The notes beneath the pieces were generated by a model, which had not been told where the DNA came from, did not search any database, and saw nothing but the letters and a program-made list of their open reading frames with translations. Shown here piece after piece: positions 1 through 11,367 of a stretch of DNA of 64,000 nt. This DNA comes from Chloranthus sessilifolius (Eukaryota; Streptophyta; Magnoliopsida; Chloranthales; Chloranthaceae). The translations under genes were made by a program, and so were the position numbers. Numbering within the stretch: the first letter of the stretch is position 1; the number at the start of each line of letters is the position of its first letter. The stretch covers positions 124,896,831-124,960,830 of the forward strand of contig CM037585.1 in the NCBI GenBank assembly GCA_021018995.1, written 5' to 3'.

Positions 1-169
1 ATACCACTTGTAGAATCCAACATCCACCAGTTTGCCTAAAACTAGTTGGTGTTAGGGAGGGCTTCATCTTTGTACTTAAACTTGCGTTCATGGCGGTCAG
101 TCCATTGTCGGCTGTTAGTCCGTACAACTTACTAGGGTGCATTGCTTGGTCCCATACTCTTAACACTCT

Positions 170-291
170 ATTGAAATGATTTGTACTAAAACTAGGATTT
201 AAGCAATGCAACTATGAAATTAGGTTTTCTCTCTCTACTGAAATGGTTCATACTGAAAGTCTGAAACTAGGATTTAAGAAATGCAACTATG
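170..291. repeat. Two-copy direct repeat
   Basis: The phrase aaactaggatttaag followed by aatgcaactatga occurs twice, about 70 bases apart, each preceded by a related tgaaatg segment. It is diverged and function is unknown. It lies in intronic DNA left of Gy-A. Confidence 0.6.
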
Positions 292-309
292 ATGAGACCT
301 ATTATGAAC

Positions 310-625
310 ACACAATTTACGGTGTCCCCCTGCCAATGACGCGCTGTAATTGACTCGGTTGTAGTGAGAAGTAGGCAAGGGTTGGCTAGGATGCCCCCTG
401 TTTAAGCAACATGCTATCTCGGTTGTGAAAAATAGGAAAATATTGGCTTAGGCGTTCCCTGCAAGCAATACGCTATAACAGAACTTGGTTGCCGTGAGAA
501 GTAGGCAAGGGTTGGCTAGGGTATTCCCTGTAAGTGACACACTGTGACGGAGTCTAATTTTAGTGAGAAATAGGGAAGGTTTGGCTACGACGTCCTTGTA
601 ATCGATGGTCGACAATATGCTGTCA
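310..625. repeat. Degenerate tandem repeat, period 61-69 bp, about four copies
   Basis: The segment gtgagaagtaggcaagggt, followed by a ggctagg and ccctg stretch, recurs at 364, 425, 494 and 563. A partial copy lies before the first. Spacing is 61, 69 and 69. The frame is broken and I see no coding sense. It is probably an old minisatellite or part of an unrecognised TE. Confidence 0.65.
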
Positions 626-699
626 AATTGTTGGGAATAGTAGGTTAGGGCTCCACATCGACATGGATGTGTGAGGGCAAAGAAGGTCTAGAAGCTAAG

Positions 700-813
700 A
701 ATGACTTCTTGGATTGCACTTATGTTAACTAGGAAGAGTGTTGAGCTGATAGATGTCATGAGAAGAAGGAAGATTAACGTAATGCTCTTACCAAAGATGA
801 AGTTGAAAAGAGA
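700..813 (+). pseudogene. Possible LINE endonuclease scrap
   Basis: One plus-strand frame reads LTRKSVELIDVMRRRKINV and then KMKLKRD. This resembles the start of the endonuclease domain in plant LINEs (a GxLTGK..ELVDxMxRRxINI pattern). It is only about 35 residues long and directly abuts the Gy-A LTR. The call is an inference from wording and is weak. Confidence 0.3.
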
Positions 814-1354
814 TGATGCAGGACCAAACAATAAGACCTAATTTTAATGCCTCAGTTTAAAAGTCATATTTGTGAAAAATTACATAAATAAATTGCTAGA
901 TTTCATAAAAAACATTAGAGAAGAGAATCTCATTATAATAGTTATGCCCTAATTCAAGGTAGTTAAGGCGTTGTGGCAAGGTCATGGCGAAGAGGCTCGC
1001 CATGCCATGGAGAGGCCATGGCGAAGCCATTTATAATTTAAAAAAAAATATTAATAATTTTATTTTTATTTATTAATCATTAATATTTTTTTTTTAGTTT
1101 TTTACTATTTTTTAATTCATATATTTTTTCTAGAGGAAGAAAAAAATTTAACTAATTAATCATGCATAGACAAATATCAATAAATAGAGAGCAAATATTA
1201 ATCAGGCATGGGCATATTATCCCACAGTCAGTTTTTGACTCCATGTGGCACACGTGCTCACAGATTAATTTTTGGGATGAAAAACTGACCATTTGATGAA
1301 TGATAATATTCTAATGATCTCAAGATCAATTGTGGGAAAGATTGGAACAAAAAA

Positions 1355-2425
1355 TGACAGGGACGTCGACATCGGAAATAGATCTTTTCGCGTGTACCGA
1401 CGGCGGAAGAAGCGGAATCGAAATCAGAACTAGGCGAACGAAAGAGGAAATTTAGAGAAATGGAGGAACTCGACAATTTCGATCGATCAAAGTCCTATTT
1501 CGATTGATCGAAATATGTTAACAGAAAACAGTAGTTCTGGAGTATATAATCCGATCGATCGAATCATATACTTGATAGATCAAAAATCCATTTTGATTGA
1601 TCGACCTCATTTCGATCGATCAAATTTTTGCAGCGATATATTGGTATATATGTGTTTCGATCGATCGAGTTTCACTTTTGATTGATCGAATTTCAATTTC
1701 GATCGATCGAGTTTCACTTTCGATTGATCGAAATCGCGCAGTTTATATTTTGTTTTTTTTCTAATTTCGAACTAAACTTTTAGGGGCATACTTGTCTTTT
1801 ATTAATATTTGTTTTAGGGTTTTCTTTTATTGTAAGACCTTCTATATAAGGTCCTTAAGATAAACAATGTAGTTAGTGGATGATTAATGAAAAGAGCTTT
1901 TGCTTGTGTGCTTGAGATGAGCCTATACGGAGAGTGAATCTTCTTCCCGAGAAGGGTTTGGTGTGAAGCCAAGGGTGCGAAGCCCGCAAAATCTATCTAT
2001 TTCTTATTTTCTCTACTTGTGTTGATCCCACAATCCTAACTCAGCCATCATTCTTATGAAAATCCTACAACCATCCATTCCAGCCTCTACCTAAAATTGA
2101 TTGATCAACTACCGTTATCCTCACCTTAGCCATTAAGCCAATTCGCATCAAACTTTCTAGAAAACCCGTGATTCCATCCTTGAATTGTGAGCGCCCTAAT
2201 CTGGAGACCTAGAGTTCTATCTCTAGGATCGATCCGTGCTGCAACCTAACAGATCTAACGCCCGTACTGGACTCTGCTCGAATCATACGCGATCCTCCAA
2301 TGGAATACTACGAAAGCCTAAGGTATTCGCTATATTTTAAGGCTTATTGTTTAATTTAATTCAATTCAATTTCGACAATCAATTAATCATTGCATTCACG
2401 TAGTTTAGGGAGCCGTCCTGCGTCA
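1355..2425 (+). mobile_element. Solo LTR of the Gy-C family
   Basis: It starts TGACAGGGACG and ends CCTGCGTCA, flanked by AAAAA at 1350-1354 and 2426-2430. It matches the Gy-C LTRs in its start, in its U3 rich in TCGATCGATCGA (about 1470-1735), in the tatataaggtcctta promoter segment and in the 3' end. It is 1071 bp long. It probably formed by LTR-LTR recombination inside hAT-A. Confidence 0.82.
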
Positions 2426-2856
2426 AAAAATGATCTCTGTTGTCCCCTCAAAGCAGTCAATGGGTTTAGCTGTACTTAGTTTCAATAATCAAACCCCGAC
2501 AAAAAAAAGATTTAAAAAAGCAGACAAAAAAAAAACAGAAAAAAATAATATAAAAATAGAAAAATATATGTATATAGAATATATTATAAAAAAGAGAGAA
2601 AAACACAGAAAAAATCAAAAGAAAATAGAAAAACAGAAAAGCACACGGAAAAACAGAAAAACAAAGAAAGGGAGGCGAGAGAGAAGAAAGGGAGGCGAGG
2701 GAGAGAAAGACGAGAGATTGAGAGAAAAAATAATATAGCCTGCGAGAGAAGAAAGGGAGGTGAGAGAGAGAAAGACGAGAAAAAAAAAATACTGCGTACC
2801 TGCTTGTTCGCTGAGCAAAGGAGCTGAGGAGAGACGCTGTGGAGAGGAGACGTTGA

Positions 2857-2858
<2 letters not shown>

Positions 2859-2912
<54 letters not shown>
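2859..2912. repeat. (AT)n microsatellite
   Basis: About 27 AT dinucleotides in a row inside hAT-A, next to a purine-rich tract (2500-2800). Confidence 0.95.
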
Positions 2913-2919
<7 letters not shown>

Positions 2920-4182
2920 TATATTGCAAATATAGCGACGCCACGCAATATGGCGACGCTATGGCGTTGCCATTTCAAAGGTTTCACCATATCAGTTCAT
3001 ATGGCAAAATCCATCGCCATAGCAACGCCTTGACTACCATTCCCTAATTTAATTAGTGTTCCAATTCGACAAGCTGATCCCTTATAAATTTGGATACAAG
3101 GATTCTAGTGGTAGATCTTGATTTTCGCTAGCCTAGGGTATCAAATGACATTCCATGAGGGCGTCTTTGATTCCATTTAAGGATTCAAAAAAGATTCAAG
3201 AAAGTTTCAAGAAAGAGTTTCAAGGAAGATTAAAGATTTCAGGATTTCAAGATTTCAAGATTTAAAGAATTTACATTCTTTGCACGTATATAAAAAAATC
3301 AATGAAATTTGCAAGCAATATCATTGGCCTCACACCAAACCCTCTAAGGGAAGAAGAATCTTTCTTTTCTTTGAACATTTATAGACATAACTTCATCATA
3401 ATATTAATAAGTCTCGTTACATAAAAGTATTTAAAGCTAACTATGAAGAAAACCCTAATTACTAAAAAATAAGATACCTAAACTACCCATTAAAAGCCTC
3501 TAATCGGACGGTCACAATAACTCAACTTTCTGTCCTGACTTTTTTTTTTTTATATGTGGCCAATTCTCAAGCATTAAACGACCTCATATTGATGCGAAAT
3601 TGGTCCGATTTGAATGATTATCAAAGTAACTTTCCAACAAGCCAAGAAACGCGCAATTCTGATGAGTATTGAAGAAGTTATGACCATTTTTCGGAGGCTG
3701 CATTGAAAGTATCAAATTTAAGGAGTCATGTGCCGCATATATGTACACGACTCCTATCACCAAAAGTAAAGCACTTAAATAAAATAAAATAAAATAAAAT
3801 AAACTCATCCTATGTAAATCAATGGACCAAAGAGAAGTCGCCTACGCGATCAACAATTCAAATGGATCTATCAACAGTCCATCACGCAGTCAACTATCCA
3901 ACGACGAAGATGTAGTAAAACTATGATCCAATGATGTGAATAATGAACTGTGAAGATCCAACTGCTGAAAAATAAAGAATGATGAAGATCCAATGGTGGA
4001 AAGTGGTAATCCAACGGTCTGAATCATCCAATGTGCACGTCTTCCCAATGTGGGGTCTTCTCTGATGTTGCACATGCACACATGGTGCCTTCAATAACCC
4101 ATTCAAAGTGCTACATAAGGCACAATTCTTTTCTATCTCTTCTTATTCCTCCGGTACTTTAAAGGGTCCGATGTTCGCATCA

Positions 4183-6630
4183 TCTCTCTCTGACTGAAAA
4201 TGATTCATCCCTGATGAGTCATCATTGTGATACTTCTCAAGCATGTTCGAGTCCAACCTCTAAAGCTCCTCTCCGGTGATTCAAGTACTCTCTGATTCTT
4301 GTAGATCTTTCCATTTCATAAGATACTTTTGTTATTCCCCTTGGTTGGTAGAGACTATTTGGTCTTCCAAGATATTTTCAATGATTTCTTTTCTAATACG
4401 TGCAAGTGGGGGAGGCAGAATATGCTGAAGAGCTGGGTTAGGCTCAAATGTAGAAGAAGAATCAACGAATGGCTGGGTGGGAATAACTGCTGGACTTAGA
4501 AATGGAACGGGATCTTCCACATTTAATGTCGCACTGATGCCCATGTCAGGTGAAAGATCTAGAACATATGCACTAGGACCAACTCGTTTAAAATCTTAAA
4601 GGGCCAACATTGTGTGCTTGCAACTTCTTTGCAACTCCCTGTGGGAATCACTTAGTCCTAATCCGAACCATGGCAAAATCACCTTCTTGAAATTCCTTGA
4701 ATTTTTTATGAGTCTGCATAAAACTTATATTTTTCATTGCTCAAAGTTATTTTCCTTTTAATCTTGGCATGCAACTCATGAATGTGTCATACAAATGTAT
4801 CTGTTGACTATGATTACCTATAGGTATCCGACATAGGGATGAGATCTACTGGTGTTCTAGGCTTGTACCCGTGCACTACCTCAAAATGACTCATGCCCAA
4901 TGCCCTATTGACTGAATTATTATATGCAAACTCTGCTACAAGCGAGATTGAATCCCAACTGCTAATATGTTCACTAACAAGACAATGTAGGACATTTCAC
5001 AAACTTCGACTCACAACTTCGGTTTGCCTATCTGTGGGTGATATAAGCTGAAGGAAATTGCAGCTTGGTTCCTCTCATATGCGATAGTGTCTTTCAGGAA
5101 TTATTTACGAACTTGACATGTCAATCAGACACAACACTTGTGAAGATGAACAACCTCCTCAAAAAACAATTTAGCAACGTGACTTGCATTGGAGGTTTTG
5201 AAACATGAGATAAAATGGGTCATTTTAGAAAAACAGTCCACCACCACAAAAATGGAATCGTGCTTCCTGATAGTCTTAGGAAGTTCAAGCACAAAATTCA
5301 TGCTAAGGTCTTGCCACGGAGTGTGTGGGCACTGCAATGGGTATACAATCTCATATTTTGCTTTCATTATTTTGCCAATTGACAAGTCCAACATTGCCTG
5401 ATAATTTTTGCAATGTCTACACCAATAAAATCGATCCTCAACAAGGGAAATGGTCTTGTCACGAACACAATGAGCAGCGTTCCTGCCGACATGGAGTTTC
5501 CAATTGAAACTAAGAGGGAAGTACGAGGAATGCAAAGACAATTGCCCTTAAACAACAAACTATCCTGTAAGACAAATCCATTAATACCTATACCCTGACC
5601 AATTGAGAGTAAGGTATACCACCTCCCAAAATCCGAACATGTAGGATAATCATCTTTCAATCGCTCCAACCCAAGGATCAAAACTTCGGGTTTCATTTCG
5701 GTTTCGGAGGGAACCGAAACAAAAAATTTAAACCGAAATTTCGGCCGATAATATCAATTCCACACAAAAATATGACTGAAATTTTGGTCCTTGCTCCAAT
5801 CCGGTAACCTCAACACTCATGGAGTATAACACTGCCACTCTACGACTTAGCACAACCGAGGTTTTGTTTTTGACCCCTGCCCTGTGCTTCAACACACATG
5901 AATATTCCTGAAGATATTGAACCCATTGTGCATGATGTGAGTTTAGTTTTTTCTGAGAATTAAGGTATCACAGGGCCTCACGATTGGAAAACAAGACGAA
6001 TTCTTGCCTTAGGAGGTAGTGTGTCCAATATCTCAAAGCTTATAAAACTTTGTCATAGGTGGGATATTTCAGTTTTGCTTCATTCAACTTATCGCTAAAA
6101 TAAGCAATTGGGTCATTCAACTTGTCTCTAAAATAAGTAATTGGGTGACTCCTGTGGCTCAAATGTCTACCTATCACTCACCGGATGTGTCACACGCTAC
6201 TTCAAAGACCTTAGAAAAGCCTGACATGCGCATGATAGGAGCCTCAGTCATCCTCGACTTAATCTCCTTAAATGCCTTAGCGGCGTCACTTGTATATTGG
6301 AACTCGCCTATTCTAATGCAATCTGTAATAAGAGCCATGAAGGAACTAAAACTGCGAATAAACCTTTTGTAGAACGTGGCTAGGCCATGAAAGCTACTGA
6401 CATTATGATTGCTATGAGGTTTGGGCCATTCAACGATGTACCTTACCTTTTCGGGGTCCATAGTCATTCCATCAAAGTATCAGACGATATGAAAAACCCT
6501 AAGAATATAACCTGGTGCGTCATGAACGCACACTTATTAAGATTTGCGTATAACTTTTCTAACCCGAGAGTTTCACAGACCTGCCTCATGTGGTCTAAAT
6601 GTTCCTTGTGAGAAAAAATTGGCGTGATGC
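4183..6630 (-). pseudogene. Gy-A pol remnant (RT end, RNase H, integrase, chromodomain)
   Basis: Read from high to low coordinates. An RT end (about 6465-6630) has HKEHLDHMRQVCETLGLEKLY. An RNase H part (6174-6467) has [20 protein letters not shown]. The integrase (about 5125-5700) has a CQTC-like zinc finger and DLSMNFVLELPKT. A C-terminal domain includes NVEDPVPFL. The chromodomain at 4190-4340 has QKYLMKWKDLQESESTW and marks this as a chromovirus. Frames are broken by stops and shifts throughout, so it is inactive. Confidence 0.82.
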
Positions 6631-8410
6631 TCCACAACAAAAATAGAGTAGCTAAGAGGAAAAATCGCCACCTTCTTGAGATTGTTAGGTCTTTTCTTCT
6701 GTGTAGGAATGAACCTAAATGCCTATGCGGTGAGGCTATCCTCATCTCTAGTTATCTATTTAATCACATGCCTACACCGGTCACCGGTCCTTGAGGGGAA
6801 GTCCCCCCTACAAAGTCCTATGTGATAGTGGTAAATTGTTTCCGATGCCCCCTCAGACCTTGAGTTTTCTTGTTTCGCTCATATCCCGTCTAGTAAGCGT
6901 GATAAACTTTCTCCAAAAGCAGTCAAGTGCATGTTTGTTGGGTATCCTACTCAGAAATGGTGCAAGTGTCATGGCCCTTCCACCGAAAAAACTTTTATCA
7001 CTATGGATATTACATTTTGGAATTCAATCCATTTTATGCTCCTTCTTAGTACCCTCTTCAGGGGAGTGTCCAAGTAAGGAAGAGAGCACTGAGAATCCTC
7101 TACCTCTTCCATGCATGGGGGAGGATGACGTTAAGGAGGATATTGAAGAGTTGACCAGTACTAGTGATCCTCCTCCCACTAGTGATCTTCAAGAATAATG
7201 GGATATATTTGGAAACACAAGTACTTTGAGAGGAAGAAACAAGGAGGCAAAAAACCTATCCCTCCCGCTTTTGACATGGATCAAATGCCCACTCCTGAAG
7301 CAGTCCCCTTCATGCATCGGATTTGGAACTTCCCATTTCTCTCCGTAAGGGTACCAGACACCCTATCTGTAAATATGTGTCCTATCATGCACTGTTTGCT
7401 TGCTACTCTAGCTTCATTTCACCTTCATATCTACCTCTATTCCATCTCTTTCTCTGGAGCTTTTTTGCAGCTGCCAAAATGGAAAGAGGCCATGGTGCAA
7501 GAAATGAAGGCTAGAATCAAACTTAGGAAATCACTGAGCTGCCTGCAGGGAAGAAAGCAGTGGGGTGCAAATGAGTGTATAGATTGAACTGTATTGCCCC
7601 AATGGGTGGGTCAGTTGAAAGATACAAGGTCAGACTTGTAGCAAAAGGGTTTACTCACACCATCAGTATTGACTTTCAAGAGACCTTTGCACTAGTGGCT
7701 AAACTTAATTCTATTCGGGCCCTTCTGTCTCTTGCTGCACTCAACGACTTTCCCTTGTACCAACCTGATGTCAAAAATGCATTCTTGTATAACGATCTCA
7801 AGGAAGAAGTGTATTATGTAAGTGCCTCTTGGGTTTCTCCTTCAATGCGAGAAAGAAAGTGATTGCAAATTGAAGAAAGCTATCTATGGACTAAAGCAAT
7901 CTCCACAAGCTTGGTTCATGAAGTTTAGTGATGCGATTATATATTTTGGGTACCAGAGGAGTCACTATGACCACACTTTGTTTGTGAAGAATGGACTTGT
8001 ATGACAACCCTCATCATGAATGTTGATGACGTTAACGTCACAGGGAATGGAAAAGAAGAAATTTTGAAATTCAAAGAGTTACCTTAGTCAGGTCTTTGAT
8101 ATCTAGGACCTTGGAGCTCTCCGATACTTTTTTGTAATCAAAGTTGCCAGGTCAAGACGTGACATTGTTCTCCTAGAGAAAGTATGTGGTGGATGTTCTG
8201 AAGCTGGCATGAATGATGTGTTGTAAGCCTATAGATACTCTTATGGGCTAGAATCATAGAACCAATTATGAAGGAGAGCTCATCAAAGACGTAACTAAGT
8301 ACCAGAGATTGGTGGGTAAACTCATATACCTTATGATCACTCGTCCAAATATTGCAGATGCTGTTAGTGTGATTAGTCCACTTGAGCATACTCCTCGTAC
8401 TGCACACTTG
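6630..8410 (+). pseudogene. Co-A integrase C-terminus and reverse transcriptase
   Basis: The start reads KNRHLLEIVRSFLL and EAILISSYLFNHMPTPV, the usual copia integrase end. A linker rich in acid and proline follows (about 7060-7195). RT begins near 7575 with VERYKVRLVAKGFT. It continues with QPDVKNAFLYNDLKEEVY and with LKKAIYGLKQSPQAWF near 7875, and a degraded VDD-like site near 8025. Several frameshifts and stops are present. It stops at the poly-T of LINE-A. Confidence 0.83.
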
Positions 8411-8883
8411 GATTTTTTTTTTTTTTTGATCGGTAAAGGTAATTCCATTATGAAAACAAAATTACACAAAGGGCTGCCAGAGAGAGTCTAGCAAAGCAGT
8501 GAAAGCACCAACCAAAAGAAAAACAAGCAACAAAAAACAAACAAGAAAGAAAAACAGGAAACAACGAAGGGCGAAGACGGGCACCTCGAGTCCTAGCCTG
8601 GGTTAAGAATGAAAGACTGGTTCACCAACAACTGGGACCTGGTTAGATCGCCGAAGGGTGGCAGCGCTAGGGCCCAACTAATGGAAAGCTCCATCCCAAG
8701 TCGGTAGACCAAGTGAACAGCCCTTTGGTGATGACAACTGCAGTAGTTCCGTTCTTTCCAAATTACTCGCGGGACCGCCACAAGCGAAATGGACCAAAAA
8801 GAGCTGCCAAGATTTCTAAATGAATTCATAGCCCATCTGGTGAGAAGATCTCGAGGCGTAGCCGGGAAGCACAACGAAATTCC

Positions 8884-9243
8884 AAAGTGAGCGAGGATCA
8901 ATGAACAAAAGGTACAGTGTATGAAGAGGTGATCAACAGAATCAAACTGGTCGTGGCACAAACCGCATTTCCTAGAAACCGCCAAACCTATACGTCTAAA
9001 AAAATCCTTTGTCTTCAATCCTTCCCAGGAAGCAACCCAAAGCAGAAGTATATCTTTTTTTTTTAATTTTTTCGAAAGTGAGCGAGGATCAACGACCAAA
9101 AGGTACAATGTATGAAGAGGTGATCAACATAATCAAACTGGTTGTGGCACAAACCACATTGCCTGGAAACCGCCAAACCTATACGTCTAAAAAAATCCCT
9201 CGTCTTCAATCCTTCCCAGGAAGCAACCCAAAGCAGAAGGATA

Positions 9244-9250
<7 letters not shown>
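8884..9250. repeat. 191-bp tandem duplication in LINE-A
   Basis: The block starting aaagtgagcgaggatcaa occurs at 8884 and at 9075. Each copy ends in a T tract after gcagaag, and the copies differ at a small number of positions. It duplicates the zinc-finger coding segment. Confidence 0.9.
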
Positions 9251-9277
<27 letters not shown>

Positions 9278-9300
9278 GGGGGGGGGGGGGTGGGCGGGGG
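9246..9300. repeat. T31-G14 homopolymer pair
   Basis: A run of 31 T is followed directly by 14 G and then a further G-rich stretch (tgggcggggg). It lies at the end of the second LINE-A duplicate. Confidence 0.9.
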
Positions 9301-10399
9301 CACCTGGGAGCTTCCATAGACACCTCCAATTAAAAGTAGAGGGAGACGTGGTTCTAAAACATTGATAGGCCGCCTTGACTGTGAAGCCTCTTTGCTTGCC
9401 ATTAGTCCAAATGCGAATTTCCGCATTGCAATCTGAGATTCTGGGAATCTGAACACTCGCCACCATGTCAGACCGCACCGTAACCTTGAAGTTCTTCAAA
9501 TTTTAAGTGAGAGAAATGTTCCAAACTGGCTGCTCCCTGTTATCATAAATCACCTCCCTGAGGACAACATCTTTGACAATGGCCTTCTTAAACAGTTGAG
9601 GGTATGGAATGCTTAAAGTGGGTGGCCCGCACCATTGATCAAGCCAAAATTTGATCGTTCGCCCATTACCCATTCAAAATTTGAGGCCCGATTGAAATTG
9701 GCCGGCAATCCTACCAAGGCCCCGCCATCAACTAGAGCCAGGTTTACCGAGGTGCCACGTAGAGACCCATCCCGAGACCAAAAGAGAATATTTGTTTCTT
9801 ACAATCGAGGCCCAAAGTGAATTTGCATCGGATCCAGGCCGCCAACACCATTTGCGCAACAACGCAGTGTTAACAGCCCTCGTAGCTTTAATACCTAGCC
9901 TCCTTGTCTAAGTTTGGTGCTAATATCCCATTTGACTATGTTAACAATCCTCATAGTTTTAATCCCTCCTTGTCTAGGTTTGGTGATAATATTCCATTTG
10001 ACTATGTGCATTTTTCTCACACTTCACCCCACCAGACCACAAAAATCTTCTTTGAATCGGATCGTTCCGATCCATCACACCTTATGGCAATGAAAAAGGC
10101 TTAGAGAGTACACCGGGAGACTAGCAATGGTGAATTTGATCAATACAAACCTTCTTGCCTTTGAGAGGAGTCAACCTCCACCCATCAAGTCTTTTTTCGC
10201 ATCAATCAATAACCGTGTCCCAAGCCGTAGAGGTTGGCTTGCTGATACACAAAGGTAGACCTAGGTATGTAGAAGGAAATGAACCACATGTCCCACTCAC
10301 CCGACCACCCAATTACTAAGAAGATCCGAATTCGTTCGAATACCAAATAACACTGACTTTTGTAGATTTACTTTGAGTCCCAAAACTGCTTCAAAGCAA

Positions 10400-10738
10400 G
10401 TGAGCACTTTAGACACATTATCAATAGCATTCAGAGAAGCCTCACAAAACTTAGTGTGCTGTCGGTGTACCTTTGATTAACCCCAAATTGGAAGCTCTAG
10501 CCAAAAGACCACAAAGACCATCGCCCACAATGACAAATAGGTAGGGAGATAACTGATCCCCTTGCCTTATACCCCTAGAGCTTTTAAAAAACCCCTTCGA
10601 CGCACCATTGACAAGAACGGAAAACCAAGGAGTAGCATAGCATGCCTTCATCCACTTTCTGCAAGTCGTACCGAAACCTATTCTCTGAAGTATGTAATCG
10701 AGAAAAGCCCAGTTGACTCTATCGTGGGCCTTCTCCAT
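10400..10738 (-). pseudogene. LINE-A reverse transcriptase fragment
   Basis: It reads MEKAHDRVNWAFLDYILQRI, then SSRGIRQGDQLSPYLFVIV, the standard LINE RT blocks. After GTPTAH the coding jumps to LNAIDNVSKVL, so the FADD/YADD catalytic segment is missing. MITE-1 interrupts the domain just upstream at 10750. Confidence 0.82.
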
Positions 10739-10749
10739 ATCTATTTTAC

Positions 10750-10970
10750 CATGGTTTTACAATGCGAAAACTCGACTCGACTCGAAAGTCAGTTGAGTTG
10801 AGTTAACTCGAAGATTCCGATAAACTCGACTCGCTCCGACGAGGTAATTCAGTGAATATTTTTTAAGATATATATTTTATAAAAACAAAAAAAATTTTAG
10901 TAGGAAAAAGATAGAAAAATATGTTGATAAAATGGGTAGTTTAATACTTTTTAAAAGTTATCCCATGAAA

Positions 10971-11035
<65 letters not shown>

Positions 11036-11163
11036 GTAGTTTATGAACCATGGTTGCATCATCCTAGCAAAATCTTGACTCGACTCGGTCTCAACTCGAA
11101 ATCCCAGCAAGTCGAATAACTAGGTCGATTTAACTCGTTGACTCGCCGAGTTTTAGAACTATT
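10750..11163. mobile_element. MITE-1: small TIR element in LINE-A
   Basis: It is flanked by tattttac (10742-10749) and gattttac (11164-11171), 7 of 8 bases matching. The ends are short imperfect inverted repeats (catggttttac versus caatagttctaaaac complemented). The interior is rich in ACTCGACTCG and holds a TA microsatellite (about 10977-11033). No coding sequence is seen. Confidence 0.55.
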
Positions 11164-11367
11164 GATTTTACACATCACCCCTGACTCGCGACTTCAATAC
11201 CTCGAATCGATGCACTTGTGGGCTATCACAACTTTATCAAGTTTCCTCCTCTGATGCTTTGACCTCAAATTCTTTATGAAGACCAGCTCTTCTCTCCACT
11301 TCTGCCTCTGATAGAGGTGCCTCCTCTTCTCGCTTGTCAATACGTTGAATTTCAGAGAGGATTTCGA

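Larger units (their letters stand above)
955..3041. mobile_element. hAT-A: nonautonomous TIR element with 8-bp TSD
   Basis: The 8-bp duplication ccctaatt lies at 947-954 and 3042-3049. The ends are imperfect inverted repeats (caaggtagttaaggcgttg versus aatggtagtcaaggcgttg when complemented). Subterminal segments are rich in ATGGCGA and GCCATGGC. No transposase is visible. It holds a solo LTR (1355-2425) and a TA microsatellite. Purine-rich open frames at 2430-2990 are low-complexity shadows. Confidence 0.75.
814..4182 (-). repeat. Gy-A 3' LTR, split by hAT-A
   Basis: The outer edge tgatgca at 814 mirrors the tgcatca end of the solo LTR at 17287. The inner edge ...cgcatca at 4182 mirrors that LTR's TGATACAG start. 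Without the insert and its duplication the LTR is about 1.27 kb, close to the 1.24 kb of the solo copy. An AAAAT pentamer repeat lies at 3779-3803. Confidence 0.78.
814..6630 (-). mobile_element. Gy-A: truncated Ty3/gypsy chromovirus
   Basis: On the minus strand this element has a 3' LTR (814-4182) and an internal region (4183-6630) encoding the RT end, RNase H, integrase and chromodomain. The gag, protease and N-terminal RT sections and the 5' LTR are missing. At 6630 it abuts plus-strand copia integrase of Co-A, so it was truncated or inserted there. The LTR is interrupted by hAT-A. A solo LTR of the same family sits at 16049-17287. Confidence 0.8.
8593..9456 (-). pseudogene. LINE-A C-terminal zf-RVT region
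   Basis: The zinc-binding pattern CGLCHDQF...HLFIHC is visible at about 8900-8970. It recurs as a duplicate (CGLCHNQF...HLFIHC) at about 9095-9165. The tail has VIWKERN, the usual end of plant LINE proteins. The tandem duplication and homopolymers break the frame. Confidence 0.78.

Noticed and set aside
2430..2990. Open frames of 95-174 residues on both strands
   Set aside because: They are made of purine-rich and AT-dinucleotide sequence inside hAT-A, and their composition (K/R/E or Y/I/F runs) is an artefact of that.
9246..9300. T/G tract as an interstitial telomere
   Set aside because: The plant telomere unit tttaggg is not repeated there. It is only two homopolymers.
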